Shown here: piece after piece, positions 16,653-27,375 of the stretch
Numbering within the stretch: position 1 is the stretch's first letter
Layout: each line of letters starts with the position of its first letter
Assembly: GCF_021432085.1 (NCBI RefSeq)
Contig: NZ_CP090366.1
Span: 1,240,001 to 1,304,000, forward strand
Origin: Stutzerimonas kunmingensis
GTDB taxonomy: Bacteria > Pseudomonadota > Gammaproteobacteria > Pseudomonadales > Pseudomonadaceae
DNA length: 64,000 nt
Reading direction: 5' to 3'
Program-made: the position numbers and the translations under genes
The notes under the pieces: generated by a model
What the model saw: only the letters and a program-made list of their open reading frames with translations
Databases searched by the model: none
What the model was told of the DNA's origin: nothing

Positions 16653-18093
16653 AAGCGGTCACCCTCGTCTCGGTCTTCGGTGCATGTTGTTCGAGGAAGC
16701 ACTTGCGCAGCAGGTTCTGTGCGACCAGCAGGCGATACTCGCGACTGGCGCGGAAGTCGGTCAGCGGCGTGAAGTCTTCGGCCAGTGCATCGCAGGCCGC
16801 CTCCACGGTCTGCTGGTTCCAGGGCGCGCCGTTCAGGGTCGCCTCGCAGGCCGCGGCGCGCTTGGGAATCGCCGCCATGCCGCCAAAGGCGACCCGGGCA
16901 TCGGCGACCACGCCATCGGTGATCTGCAGGTCGAACGCGGCGCAGACAGCGGAGATGTCGTCGTCCAGTCGCTTGGAAACCTTGTATGCGCGGAACAGGC
17001 GATTCGGTTTAGCGCGGGGCACTCGTACCTTCTCGATGAATTCTCCGGGCTGGCGCGCGGTGACCTTGTAGTCGATGAAGTAATCCTCGAGCGGCAGGGT
17101 GCGGCTGTTGGCGCCCTTGCGCAGGACGACGTCGGCACCCAGGGCGATCAGCAGCGGCGGCGAGTCGCCGATCGGCGAGGCGTTGCCGATGTTGCCGCCA
17201 AGCGTGCCCTGGTTGCGGATCTGCAGCGAGGCGAAGCGCTGCAGCAGCTCGCCGAAATCCGGATACTCGGTTGCCAGCGCGGCGTAACAGTCGGTCAACG
17301 GGGCGGCTGCACCAATCTCGATATGGCGGTCGGCGATCTGGACCTGCTTCATCTCGGTGATCTGACCGACATGGATCATCACCGGCAGCTCGCGATGGAA
17401 CTGGGTGACCTCCAGTGCCAGGTCGGTGCCACCGGCAAGCAGCCGTGCGTCGGGATTGGCGGCGTAGACCTCGGCCAGTTCGGCGACGGTCAGCGGCGAC
17501 AGGCAACGCTTTTCGCCGTCGCTGAGCTCGGCCATTTCACGCGGGGCGATGGCCTTGAGCTGGGCGATGGTCTCGGCTTCGCGGGCATCGAACTGGTCCG
17601 GCTGCTTGGCACAGCAGGCCTGTTCGGCGGCTTCGAGGATCGGCCGGTAGCCGGTGCAGCGGCAGAGGTTCCCGGCCAGGGCTTCGTGGGCCTGGTGCGG
17701 ATCGTATTCGTTGACCGCGCCGGCGTTCTTCTGCAGGGCGAACAGGCTCATGACGAATCCGGGGGTACAGAAGCCGCACTGCGAGCCGTGACAGTCGACC
17801 ATCGCCTGCTGGACGCTGTGCAGCTGACCTTGGTGCTTGAGGTCTTCGACGGTGATCAGTTGCTTGCCGTGCAGGGCGCAGACGAAGGTCAGGCAGGAAT
17901 TCAGGGTGCGGTAGCGCAGCCGATCGCCGACCAGTTCGCCGACCACAACGGTACAGGCGCCACAGTCGCCGGAGGCACAGCCTTCCTTGGTGCCCGTCTT
18001 GCCGCAGTGTTCGCGCAGGTACTGCAGCACCGTGGTGTTGGGGTCGAGAGTCTGCTCGCTGCGCAGCTCACGATTGAGGAGAAACTGGATCAA
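16645..18093 (-). CDS. xdhA: Xanthine dehydrogenase FAD/[2Fe-2S] (small) subunit
   Basis: 482 residues from TTG. It carries the electron path from the Mo centre to NAD+. The N-terminal plant-type [2Fe-2S] cluster is EGCASGDCGACTV (Cys39, 44, 47) with Cys67 in LNSCLTF. The second cluster domain has SQCGFCTPGFVM and LCRCTGYRPI. The FAD domain follows (ARLLAGGTDLALEV, TLGGNIGNASPIGDSPP) and the CO-dehydrogenase flavoprotein C-terminal domain. TTG at 18093 has GGAGG exactly seven bases upstream, and IQFLLNRELR is the family N-terminus. The ATG at 18156 would put the palindromic operator at 18142-18155 inside the gene. Confidence 0.94.
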   Translation of the reverse strand: MIQFLLNRELRSEQTLDPNTTVLQYLREHCGKTGTKEGCASGDCGACTVVVGELVGDRLRYRTLNSCLTFVCALHGKQLITVEDLKHQGQLHSVQQAMVDCHGSQCGFCTPGFVMSLFALQKNAGAVNEYDPHQAHEALAGNLCRCTGYRPILEAAEQACCAKQPDQFDAREAETIAQLKAIAPREMAELSDGEKRCLSPLTVAELAEVYAANPDARLLAGGTDLALEVTQFHRELPVMIHVGQITEMKQVQIADRHIEIGAAAPLTDCYAALATEYPDFGELLQRFASLQIRNQGTLGGNIGNASPIGDSPPLLIALGADVVLRKGANSRTLPLEDYFIDYKVTARQPGEFIEKVRVPRAKPNRLFRAYKVSKRLDDDISAVCAAFDLQITDGVVADARVAFGGMAAIPKRAAACEATLNGAPWNQQTVEAACDALAEDFTPLTDFRASREYRLLVAQNLLRKCFLEQHAPKTETRVTAYV

Positions 18094-18141
18094 GGCGGTG
18101 CCTCCGACTGTTGTTGTTCTGACGCGCAAATTATCGCTATC

Positions 18142-18155
18142 TGACTTTTCGGTCA
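18142..18155. promoter_or_regulatory. TGACT-TTTC-GGTCA operator-like site upstream of xdhA
   Basis: First of two TGACY-N4-RGTCA palindromes in the xdhA promoter, 49 bases before the TTG start. With the neighbouring GTT on the right it can be read on the minus strand as TTGACCGAAAAGTCAG, almost identical to the site before the permease (TTGACCGAAAGGTCAG). Confidence 0.55.
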
Positions 18156-18164
18156 ACTTATTCC

Positions 18165-18178
18165 TGACTCAAAAGTCA
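18165..18178. promoter_or_regulatory. TGACT-CAAA-AGTCA operator-like site upstream of xdhA
   Basis: A perfect 5+5 palindrome. Its centre lies 23 bp from the centre of the site at 18142, about two helical turns, which suggests two dimers bound on one DNA face. It belongs to the same TGACY-N4-RGTCA class as the site before the permease. Confidence 0.55.
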
Positions 18179-18254
18179 ATGCGGCATGCGCGCGCAGGTC
18201 GGGCGAGGGCTAGGTGGCCATCGCCCGGTTTTTCTTACTGCAAGTAAAGCCCGC

Positions 18255-19229
18255 TCAGGCCGATTCGGCCTCGCTCTGCCGTCGGTAGGCGTAGGTCTCG
18301 GCGAAGCGCGAGAGCATGTACCGGCTGCAGGTGGTGCTCGGGTATTTCGGCGGGTTGGTTTCGTCGTAGCAACCGGGCAGGCAGGCGATTTCGGTGTCCG
18401 GATGCGGCTCGGCGAAGAACGGCATGGAGTAGCGGTCCACACCCAGCGGGCTGATCACGCGATGGGGCGTCGACTTGTAACGGTCGTTGCTCCAGCGCGC
18501 CATCATGTCACCGATGTTGACTACGTAGGTGCCCTCGATGGGCGGTGCGTCGATCCACTCGCCCTTGACGTTCTGCACCTGCAGGCCGCCGGCCTGGTCC
18601 TGATAGAGCAGGGTGACGCAGCCGTAATCGGTGTGCGCGCCGGCGCCTTGCTGATCGGCGCTGGTGGCGGTCTGCCGGGGCGGGTAGTGGATCATGCGAA
18701 ACACGCTGATGGGCTCGACGAAACGCTTGTCGAAGAAGTTCCGCTCGATGCCAAGGGCGAGTGCGATGGCACGCAGAAGCGTGCAGGCAAGGTCCTGCAT
18801 GTCGCGGTAGTGCCCTTCCATCAGCTCGGTCCAGCCTTCGATCTGCAGCGGATGACGGTTGGGCCCGCGCAGTGGTTTGCCGGCCAGTACCTCGGGATGA
18901 TCGGCAGGCATATGGAAACCCATGTCGAAGGTTTCCTTGAGGTCGCACGGCTGGCTCGGGTCCAGCTGCTCGGTGGCGACGGCACCGTAGCCGCGGTGGT
19001 GCTGGCTCTTGGTGATGTCGATCTTCAGCTTTTCTTCGGCGGGCAGCGCAAAGAAACGCTGAGCATGGTCGGTGAGGGCGGCGATGCGCTCGGTGCTGAT
19101 CGGATGACCCTTGATGTAGAAGAAGCCCCACTCGCGGCAGGCGCGGTCGATCGCCTCGGCGACGGCCAGATGGCCGGCCTCGTCGGCGTTATAGAGCGGG
19201 GAAATATCGATGATGGGCAGTGAATTCAT
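18255..19229 (-). CDS. 2-oxoglutarate/Fe(II)-dependent oxygenase, isopenicillin-N-synthase-like
   Basis: 324 residues. The N-terminal DIOX_N domain (PIIDISPLY, WGFFYIKGHPIS, FFALPAEEK) precedes the 2OG-Fe(II) core. The iron triad is His199 and Asp201 in AHTDYG and His256 in STPHRV; the 2-oxoglutarate-binding RxS is Arg266/Ser268 in DRYSMPFF. All catalytic residues are present. The family includes plant and fungal oxidases and many bacterial enzymes of unknown substrate. It lies between xdhA and the BMP-family protein, all on one strand, inside a purine-degradation cluster. A role on an oxidised or modified purine or on a pathway intermediate is therefore plausible but unproven. It follows the BMP gene after a 138-base gap. 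Confidence 0.85.
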   Translation of the reverse strand: MNSLPIIDISPLYNADEAGHLAVAEAIDRACREWGFFYIKGHPISTERIAALTDHAQRFFALPAEEKLKIDITKSQHHRGYGAVATEQLDPSQPCDLKETFDMGFHMPADHPEVLAGKPLRGPNRHPLQIEGWTELMEGHYRDMQDLACTLLRAIALALGIERNFFDKRFVEPISVFRMIHYPPRQTATSADQQGAGAHTDYGCVTLLYQDQAGGLQVQNVKGEWIDAPPIEGTYVVNIGDMMARWSNDRYKSTPHRVISPLGVDRYSMPFFAEPHPDTEIACLPGCYDETNPPKYPSTTCSRYMLSRFAETYAYRRQSEAESA

Positions 19230-19367
19230 GGCTGACTCCGGTACGGCGCCGACGGTCTTCTCGTACCGGCGGCTTTCGAGGGCAATGCCCCCTGCGTGCG
19301 GTTCGCCAGGTGGCGGGACGGCACGCAGATTCCGCAGTGCACCGGGCGGGGCCGGCGCGGGTAACGC

Positions 19368-20459
19368 TTACTTCGGCATTTCAGCCTTGACGCCTTCGAC
19401 GTAGTAATTCATCGAGGCGAGGTCCTTGATGCTGGCGGTCTCGCCGTCGGCGATGCGCACTTTCCCAGCCTGGTCCTTGATCGGGCCGGTGAACGGGTGG
19501 AATTCACCGCTCTTGATGCTGGCGATGATCGCTTCGGCTTCGGTCTTCACATCGGCTGGCACCAGATCACTGATCGGCAGGCTGATGCTGTCCTGGGCCA
19601 GACCACCCCAGAAGTCTTCGGATTTCCAGGTGCCGGCCATCACCGCTTCGGCGGACTTGGTGTAGTGCGGGCCCCAGTCGTTGACGATGGAGGTCAGCAC
19701 GGCCTTCGGTCCGAAGTGCTGCATGTCCGAGGCGTAACCGACGGAGTAGACGCCACGACGCTCGGCGGCCTGGATGGGGGCCGGGCTGTCGGTGTGCTGG
19801 AAGATCACGTCGACGCCCTGGTCGATCAGCGCGTTGGCGGCATCGGCTTCCTTGCCCGGATCGAACCAGGTGTTGACCCACACTACCTTGATCTCGGTGC
19901 CGGGGTTGTACTTGTCCAGCGCCAGCTGGATGGCGTTGATGTCGCGGATCACTTCCGGAATCGGGAAGGAGGCGATGTAGCCGACCTTCTTGGTCTTGGT
20001 CATCTTCGCCGCGAGGAAGCCGCCGACGTAGCGGCCCTCATAGGAACGGGTCAGGTAGGTGCCGACGTTCTTCGCCTGCTTGTAGCCGGTGGCGTGCTCG
20101 AAGGTGACCTTGGGGAACTGCTTGGCGACCTTCAGCGTGGGGTTCATGTAGCCGAAGGAGGTGGTGAAGATCAGGTCGTAGTCGCTCTTGGCCATGTTGC
20201 GGATGACCCGCTCGGCATCGGCGCCTTCCGGCACGTTCTCGACGAAGCTGGTCTTCACCTTGTCGCCCAGTTTTTCTTCCATGTACTTGCGGCCCTGCTC
20301 GTGCTGGTAGGTCCAGCCGTGGTCGCCGATCGGGCCGATGTAGACGAAGCCGACCTTCAACGGATCGGCGGCCGACGCTGCGGCGGTCGTCAGTGCGGCG
20401 CTGAAGCCGATCGCTGCGGCGAGTGCACGCAGCAGGGTTTTCCGAGTGTTGTTCTGCAT
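19368..20459 (-). CDS. BMP-family ABC transporter substrate-binding protein (nucleoside/purine type)
   Basis: 363 residues with a clear signal peptide (basic MQNNTRKTLLR, hydrophobic core, cleavage near ASA-ADP at about residue 31-34). The mature protein is a PnrA/Med/BMP-type periplasmic binding protein: LKVGFVYIGPIGDHGWTYQHEQG, EGADAERVIRNMA, DLIFTTSFGYM, YIASFPIPEVIRDINAI and GVDVIFQHTDSP. The family binds nucleosides, purines or related compounds. No ATPase or permease of the family lies beside it, so its membrane partner must be elsewhere or lost. It is followed by the 2OG oxygenase and preceded by 8-oxoguanine deaminase on the same strand, supporting delivery of a purine-type substrate. 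Confidence 0.9.
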   Translation of the reverse strand: MQNNTRKTLLRALAAAIGFSAALTTAAASAADPLKVGFVYIGPIGDHGWTYQHEQGRKYMEEKLGDKVKTSFVENVPEGADAERVIRNMAKSDYDLIFTTSFGYMNPTLKVAKQFPKVTFEHATGYKQAKNVGTYLTRSYEGRYVGGFLAAKMTKTKKVGYIASFPIPEVIRDINAIQLALDKYNPGTEIKVVWVNTWFDPGKEADAANALIDQGVDVIFQHTDSPAPIQAAERRGVYSVGYASDMQHFGPKAVLTSIVNDWGPHYTKSAEAVMAGTWKSEDFWGGLAQDSISLPISDLVPADVKTEAEAIIASIKSGEFHPFTGPIKDQAGKVRIADGETASIKDLASMNYYVEGVKAEMPK

Positions 20460-20662
20460 GGCGGATGACGCTCCTGTTTGTCTAGCTACAGAGCCTGTGT
20501 TGGCTGATAGCTGGTTAGCAAAAAGCTGACCAACTGGACAGATACCTTCGTTGTGCCGGATTGCGGGCGCTTCGACTCGACGCTGATGCCTGGTCGGGGC
20601 TTGCGCTGGTGCGCCAGTAATCCACGGCGCCCAGCTTTGGTGCAAGCCTCGATCATTGCCGA

Positions 20663-22018
20663 TTAGCCGTTTACCAGCTGCCGGGCCGCCTGCTGGTGAT
20701 CGGCGATCAGCCTCTGTACGTCGAGGCCTTCGACCTGGCCGTCGATGACACGCCACTTGCCGCCAACCATCACCCGGTCGGCGCGGTCGGCGGCGCACAG
20801 CAGCAGCGCGGCGACGGGATCGTGGCTGCCGGAGAAGCGCAGTTCGTCGAGCTTGAACAGGGCAAGGTCGGCCTGCTTGCCAACCGCCAGTTCGCCGATG
20901 TCACCGCGCCCGAGCAGGCGCGCCGAGCCGCGGGTTGCCCAACCGAGGACCTTCTCTGGCGTGATCTTCTCGGCGCCGTAGCGCAAGCGCTGGATGAACA
21001 GCGCCTGGCGCGCCTCGAGCATCATGTTGGAGGCATCGTTCGAGGCCGAACCGTCGACGCCCAGGCCGATGATGGCGCCCTTGTCCTCAAGCTCCAGCGT
21101 ATGGCAGATACCGGAGGCCAGGCGCATGTTGGAGCTTGGGCAATGGCAGATGCCGACCCCAGCCGCGCCCAGGCGGTGAATCTCCACCTGGTTGAAGTGG
21201 ATGCCATGGGCCAGCCAGGTCCGCGGGCCGAGCCAGCCGACGCTCTGCAGATAGTCCACGGTGCGCATGCCGAAGCGCTGCGCGCAGAACTCCTGCTCGT
21301 CGAGCGTCTCGGCCAGATGGGTATGCAGACGTACGTCGCGCGCTTCGGCCAGCTCGGCGCAGGCACGCATGATGTCGGTGGTGACCGAGAAGGGCGAGCA
21401 GGGCGCCAGGGCGATCTGGATCTGCGCGCCGTCGCCGCGCTCGTGGTAGCGATCGATCAGCCGCTTGCTGTCGGCAAGAATCGTCTCGGCGTCCTGCACC
21501 ACGCTCTTGCAGGGCAGGCCGCCGTTCTCCTTGGACAGGTTCATCGAACCGCGGGTGAGCATGGCGCGCATGCCCAGCTCGCGGACGGCCTCGACCTGAA
21601 TGTCGATGGCATCCTCGAGCCCGCCCGGAAACAGGTAGTGGTGATCCGCCGCCGTGGTGCAACCAGACAACAGCAACTCGGCCAGCGCCACCTTGCTCGC
21701 CAGCTGCAGCGCCTGTGGCGTGAGCCGCGCCCAGACCGGGTAGAGGGTCAGCAGCCAGTTGAACAGCGGCTCGTTGACCACCGGCCCCCAGGCGCGGGTG
21801 AGGGTCTGGTAGAAGTGGTGGTGGGTGTTGATCAGCCCCGGCAATACCACGTGTTCACGGGCGTCGAAGGTTTCATCCACCGGCAGCGTGGGCGTGGCGC
21901 CGGCGGCAAGCAGTTCGGTGATGACACCGTCTTCGATCACCAGTCCGCCTTGGGCTTTCTGGTCGTTGGCAGTGAAGAGGGCGAGGGGGTTCTTGATCCA
22001 GATTCGATGAGCAGCCAT
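20663..22018 (-). CDS. 8-oxoguanine deaminase
   Basis: 451 residues, equal to the length I recall for the characterised P. aeruginosa 8-oxoguanine deaminase (PA0142). It hydrolyses 8-oxoguanine to urate and ammonia. Amidohydrolase features: LPGLINTHHHFYQTLTRA (His66-68 region with the two zinc ligands), GCTTAADHHYLFPGG, the LHTHLAETLDE segment, WLAHGIHFNQVE, ICHCPSSNMRLASG and GLGVDGSASNDASNMM containing the catalytic Asp. It joins the urate pathway at the same product as XDH, so guanine damage products and normal purines converge. It starts at the ATG at 22018; the next gene on this strand, the BMP protein, begins about 200 bases further downstream. Confidence 0.92.
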   Translation of the reverse strand: MAAHRIWIKNPLALFTANDQKAQGGLVIEDGVITELLAAGATPTLPVDETFDAREHVVLPGLINTHHHFYQTLTRAWGPVVNEPLFNWLLTLYPVWARLTPQALQLASKVALAELLLSGCTTAADHHYLFPGGLEDAIDIQVEAVRELGMRAMLTRGSMNLSKENGGLPCKSVVQDAETILADSKRLIDRYHERGDGAQIQIALAPCSPFSVTTDIMRACAELAEARDVRLHTHLAETLDEQEFCAQRFGMRTVDYLQSVGWLGPRTWLAHGIHFNQVEIHRLGAAGVGICHCPSSNMRLASGICHTLELEDKGAIIGLGVDGSASNDASNMMLEARQALFIQRLRYGAEKITPEKVLGWATRGSARLLGRGDIGELAVGKQADLALFKLDELRFSGSHDPVAALLLCAADRADRVMVGGKWRVIDGQVEGLDVQRLIADHQQAARQLVNG

Positions 22019-22216
22019 GGCCGGCTTTCTCCTGAATGGTTGAGTTCAGAGTAGCCAGCTCAGTTATGCCCTGTCTGCTGATCCAGGAGGCGGAGCGGTG
22101 GATGCCTCGCCGGGGGAGGAAGATAAAGGGTTTGGGGTGGGTTTGTCACAGGGCTGCCAAGGGTTGGGTAGTGGGAGCGGCCAATCCGACTCCCGAGATA
22201 ACCCTTGTGGCCGTCA

Positions 22217-22897
22217 TCACCAAGGCAGCGGATTGCCCTGGTAATCCAGGTACCGATGCCCACCCTGTCCAATGGCCTGGGTAACCTGCTCGAGCATACC
22301 GCGCGTGCTGGTCTCGACATCCAGTGGCGCCTGGTCGCCGCCCATGTCGGTCTTGACCCAGCCCGGATGCATCGACAACACGGTCAGCCGGGTCTCGCCC
22401 AGTCCGGCGACGAAGGTTCGGGTCATGTGATTCAGCGCGGCCTTGCTCGCGCCGTATAGGTCCATGCCCATGCCCGGACCGGTTTCGACGCTGCCGAGGA
22501 TGGAACTCATAAAGACGATCACGCCCTGCGCAGGATCGACCAGCGGCAGCAACCGCTCGGCCAGGCGCACCGGTGCGACGGCATTGGTGAAGAACAGCTG
22601 GCCGACTTCTGTTTGAGTGGCTTGCGTGGCCGGTTTGTCCTGCGGGCCGGCGACGCCGGCGTTGACGAATAGCACGTCGAGTCTGGTACCGGCCAGGCGG
22701 GCGGCCAGCTGGTCTACGCTGCCTGCATCGTCCATATCCAGCGTTTCGACGCGCACCTGCGGTATCTGGCTGAGGGCTTCGGCGTGCTGCGGGTTGCGCA
22801 CCGTGGCGATCACCTGCCAGCCTGCGGCGCAGAACTGTTTCGCCAGGCCGAAACCCAGACCGCGGGAAGCGCCGATGATGAGTGCTGTTTTTTGCAT
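22217..22897 (-). CDS. SDR-family oxidoreductase (short-chain dehydrogenase)
   Basis: 226 residues. Classical Rossmann features: TALIIGASRGLGFGLAKQF (cofactor-binding GxxxGxG), the DMDD acidic segment, LFVNAGV (NAG motif), catalytic Ser in FMSSILGSVE and the YxxxK of MDLYGASKAALN. NADP(H) use is suggested by Arg in the GASRGLG motif. The C-terminus LSMHPGWVKTDMGG matches the CsgA/YueD-like single-domain SDRs. The substrate is unknown. The start at 22897 was chosen because MQKTALIIGASRG is the family beginning; the long upstream extension is random. It stands alone, convergent with nothing and divergent from the P-type ATPase. Confidence 0.88.
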   Translation of the reverse strand: MQKTALIIGASRGLGFGLAKQFCAAGWQVIATVRNPQHAEALSQIPQVRVETLDMDDAGSVDQLAARLAGTRLDVLFVNAGVAGPQDKPATQATQTEVGQLFFTNAVAPVRLAERLLPLVDPAQGVIVFMSSILGSVETGPGMGMDLYGASKAALNHMTRTFVAGLGETRLTVLSMHPGWVKTDMGGDQAPLDVETSTRGMLEQVTQAIGQGGHRYLDYQGNPLPW

Positions 22898-23103
22898 GCT
22901 GCGTCCTCGGTAGGTCATGACTGACCGGCAAGAATAGCGCGGCTGCGACGCGCGCGTGCAGCAATGCTGGGGTGCGACATCTGGTCGTCGTGCGAGTGTT
23001 GCAAGCGGTTTCGCGGTGGTGGTCATAGGGGCGCTGTTTCGGCTCTGATGGGCCAGCGTTGCCGGTGTTTCCGGCATCATCGAATCAAGATCAGGGGGAT
23101 CCA

Positions 23104-25821
23104 ATGCCCGACCCGCAAACACAGTCGAACCGCTGGCATGCTCGGCAGAGCGATGAGGCGTTGCTCGAACTGGAGTCCTCGAGCGCCGGCCTCAGCCACG
23201 AACAGGCCCGACAGCGCCTGCTGCAATACGGTCCCAATAGGCTCGATGAGGCCAAGCCGGCGAGTTTCTGGCAGCGCCTGCTGCGTCATCTCAACAATCT
23301 TCTGCTTTATGTGCTGATCGCCGCGGCGCTGGTAACCGGTCTGATGGGGCATCTGGTCGACACCTTCGTGATCCTGGCGGTGGTGGTGGTCAACGTGGTG
23401 ATCGGCTTCGTTCAGGAGGGCAAGGCGGAAAAAGCGCTGCAGGCGATTCGGCATCTGCTGGCGCCGCACGCGGTGGTGTTGCGCGATGGTCGCCAGCAGA
23501 ACCTCGATGCCGCCGACCTGGTGCCCGGGGATGTGGTACTGCTGGCTTCCGGCGACAGCCTGCCGGCAGACGTGCGGCTGCTGCAGGCGCGCAACCTGCG
23601 TATCGACGAGGCAGCGTTGACCGGCGAATCGGTGCCAGTCGACAAGCAGGTCGAGGCCGTGGCCGCCGATGCTTCCATCGGTGATCGGCTTTGCATGGGC
23701 TATGCCGGCACGCTGGTGACCCAGGGCCAGGCGCGTGCGGTGGTGGTCGCCACGGGCGCGGCGACCGAGATCGGGCGTATCGGGACAATGCTGGAATCCG
23801 TCGAACAGGGCACCACGCCGCTGCTGCGCAAGATGTCCGATGTTGGCCGGGCGCTGACAGCCGTGATCCTGGCCGCGGGCGTGCTGCTGTTCCTGTTCGG
23901 CACGCTGGTGCGCGGCATGGGCGCCGGCGAGATGTTCATGGCGGCGGTGGGGCTTTCGGTCGCGGCGATCCCCGAGGGGCTGCCGGCGATCATGACCATC
24001 ACCCTGGCCATCGGCGTGCAGCGTATGGCCAGTCGCAATGCGGTGATCCGGCGCCTGCCGGCGGTGGAGACGCTGGGCTCGGTGACGGTGATCTGCTCGG
24101 ACAAGACCGGCACCCTGACGCGCAACGAGATGACGGTGCAGGAAGTGATCTGCGCCGGGCAGGCACTGGAGGTCGAAGGCGCGGGCTATGCACCGCAAGG
24201 TGCGTTGCTGTTCGAGGGCGTGGCAGTCGAACCGGCGGCGCTGGCAGCGCGCACGCCGGCAGCCAGCGCGCTTGCTGAAGCCGCGGCGCTGTGCAACGAC
24301 GCCAGCCTGCACGAGAAGGACGGACTGTGGACCCTTGCCGGCGACCCCACCGAGGGCGCGTTGCTGACCCTGGCGATGAAGGCAGGACTGTCGCCGGCCA
24401 ACCTCCACGTCGACCGTCCGCGGCTGGACGTGATCCCCTTCGAGTCGGAACACCGCTTCATGGCGACCCTGCATGCCTGCGAAGGCGGCAGCGAAGTGCT
24501 GGTCAAGGGCGCGCCGGAACGGATCCTGGCCATGTGCGCGCGGCAGCTCGAGGCCGACGGCCAGGAGCGGCTGCTGGATCAGTCGCACTGGCATGAACAG
24601 GTCGAGGCGCAGGCGCGGGCCGGTCGTCGCGTGCTGGCGCTGGCGCGGCGCAGGCTGCCGGCCGGCAAGGAGGCGATCGAGCATGCCGACGTTGCCAGCG
24701 AGCTGACCCTGCTCGGGCTGGTCGGCATTATCGATCCGCCGCGTGACGAGGCGATCCGTGCGGTGGCGCAGTGCCGTGCAGCTGGCATTCGCGTGGTGAT
24801 GATCACCGGCGACCACGGCGTCACTGCCAGTGCCATTGCCAGACAGCTGGGCATGGGGGATGACATCAAGGCGATCACCGGGCCGGAGCTGGAGCTGATG
24901 GATGAAGCGGCCATGCGCCAGGCCGTCGCCGAGGCCCGGGTGTTCGCCCGCGCCAGCCCGGAACACAAGCTGCGCCTGGTGCGTGCGCTGCAGGCCAATG
25001 GCGAGGTGGTCGCCATGACCGGCGATGGCGTCAACGATGCGCCAGCGCTGAAGCAGGCCGATGTCGGCGTGGCCATGGGCATGAAGGGCACCGAGGCGGC
25101 CAAGCAGGCCGGCGCCATCGTGCTCGCGGACGACAACTTCGCTTCCATCGCCCATGCGGTGGAAGAGGGGCGCACCGTCTACGACAACCTGCGCAAGACT
25201 GTGACCTTCCTGCTGCCGATCAACGGCGGCGAGTCGCTGTCGCTGCTGCTGGCGGTGCTGCTCGGTATCGCGCTGCCGATCACGCCGGTGCAGGTGTTGT
25301 GGGTCAACATGGTCAGCTCGGTGGCGTTGGCCATGGTACTGGCGTTCGAACCGACCGAGGCGGATTTAATGCAGAGGCCGCCGCGGCGGCCGGACGAGCC
25401 GATGCTGTCGCGCTTCGTCATCTGGCGGATCTTCTTCGTTTCCGCGCTGTTTCTCGCCGGCATCTTCGGCATGTACCAGTGGATGCTGACGCAGGGCGCG
25501 TCGATCGAGGCGGCGCGCACCGTCGCAGTCAACACGCTGGTGTGCATGGAGGTGTTCTATCTGTTCAGCGTGCGTTATCTGAAGGCGCCTTCCTTCACCG
25601 TGCAGGGCGTCAAGGGTACGCCGCGGGTGCTGGTGGCGGTGTTCGGTGTGTTCGCCCTGCAGCTGATGTTCACCTACGCGCCGTTCATGCAGTCGCTGTT
25701 CGCGTCCGAGGCGTTGCCGCTGGCGACCGGTGTGCTGGTGGTGCTGGCCGGGGTGGCCGTGCTGGTGATTCTGGAGATCGAGAAGGCGCTGTTGCGTCGG
25801 ATGGGCGTTGGCCCGGCGTGA
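23104..25821 (+). CDS. P-type cation-transporting ATPase, P2A (Ca2+/PMR1-like)
   Basis: 905 residues. An inner-membrane ion pump with the full set of motifs: N-terminal cation-ATPase domain (1-80), [14 protein letters not shown] of the actuator domain, transmembrane helix 4 [19 protein letters not shown] (PEGLP ion-site motif), the phosphorylation site CSDKTGTLT with Asp333, the nucleotide-binding KGAPERIL, and [21 protein letters not shown] in the P domain. The C-terminal six-helix cation-ATPase module closes the protein. The PEGLP motif and overall length favour Ca2+ or another divalent/monovalent hard cation over heavy metals. GGGGGA lies before ATG 23104. It is monocistronic. Confidence 0.92.
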   Translation: MPDPQTQSNRWHARQSDEALLELESSSAGLSHEQARQRLLQYGPNRLDEAKPASFWQRLLRHLNNLLLYVLIAAALVTGLMGHLVDTFVILAVVVVNVVIGFVQEGKAEKALQAIRHLLAPHAVVLRDGRQQNLDAADLVPGDVVLLASGDSLPADVRLLQARNLRIDEAALTGESVPVDKQVEAVAADASIGDRLCMGYAGTLVTQGQARAVVVATGAATEIGRIGTMLESVEQGTTPLLRKMSDVGRALTAVILAAGVLLFLFGTLVRGMGAGEMFMAAVGLSVAAIPEGLPAIMTITLAIGVQRMASRNAVIRRLPAVETLGSVTVICSDKTGTLTRNEMTVQEVICAGQALEVEGAGYAPQGALLFEGVAVEPAALAARTPAASALAEAAALCNDASLHEKDGLWTLAGDPTEGALLTLAMKAGLSPANLHVDRPRLDVIPFESEHRFMATLHACEGGSEVLVKGAPERILAMCARQLEADGQERLLDQSHWHEQVEAQARAGRRVLALARRRLPAGKEAIEHADVASELTLLGLVGIIDPPRDEAIRAVAQCRAAGIRVVMITGDHGVTASAIARQLGMGDDIKAITGPELELMDEAAMRQAVAEARVFARASPEHKLRLVRALQANGEVVAMTGDGVNDAPALKQADVGVAMGMKGTEAAKQAGAIVLADDNFASIAHAVEEGRTVYDNLRKTVTFLLPINGGESLSLLLAVLLGIALPITPVQVLWVNMVSSVALAMVLAFEPTEADLMQRPPRRPDEPMLSRFVIWRIFFVSALFLAGIFGMYQWMLTQGASIEAARTVAVNTLVCMEVFYLFSVRYLKAPSFTVQGVKGTPRVLVAVFGVFALQLMFTYAPFMQSLFASEALPLATGVLVVLAGVAVLVILEIEKALLRRMGVGPA

Positions 25822-25839
25822 GTCAGGCTTGCGCAAAGG

Positions 25840-27375
<1,536 letters not shown>

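Noticed and set aside
23077..25155. 692-residue minus-strand frame opposite the P-type ATPase
   Set aside because: A shadow of a conserved gene; its composition is rich in His, Arg and Gln, typical of GC-driven antisense frames.
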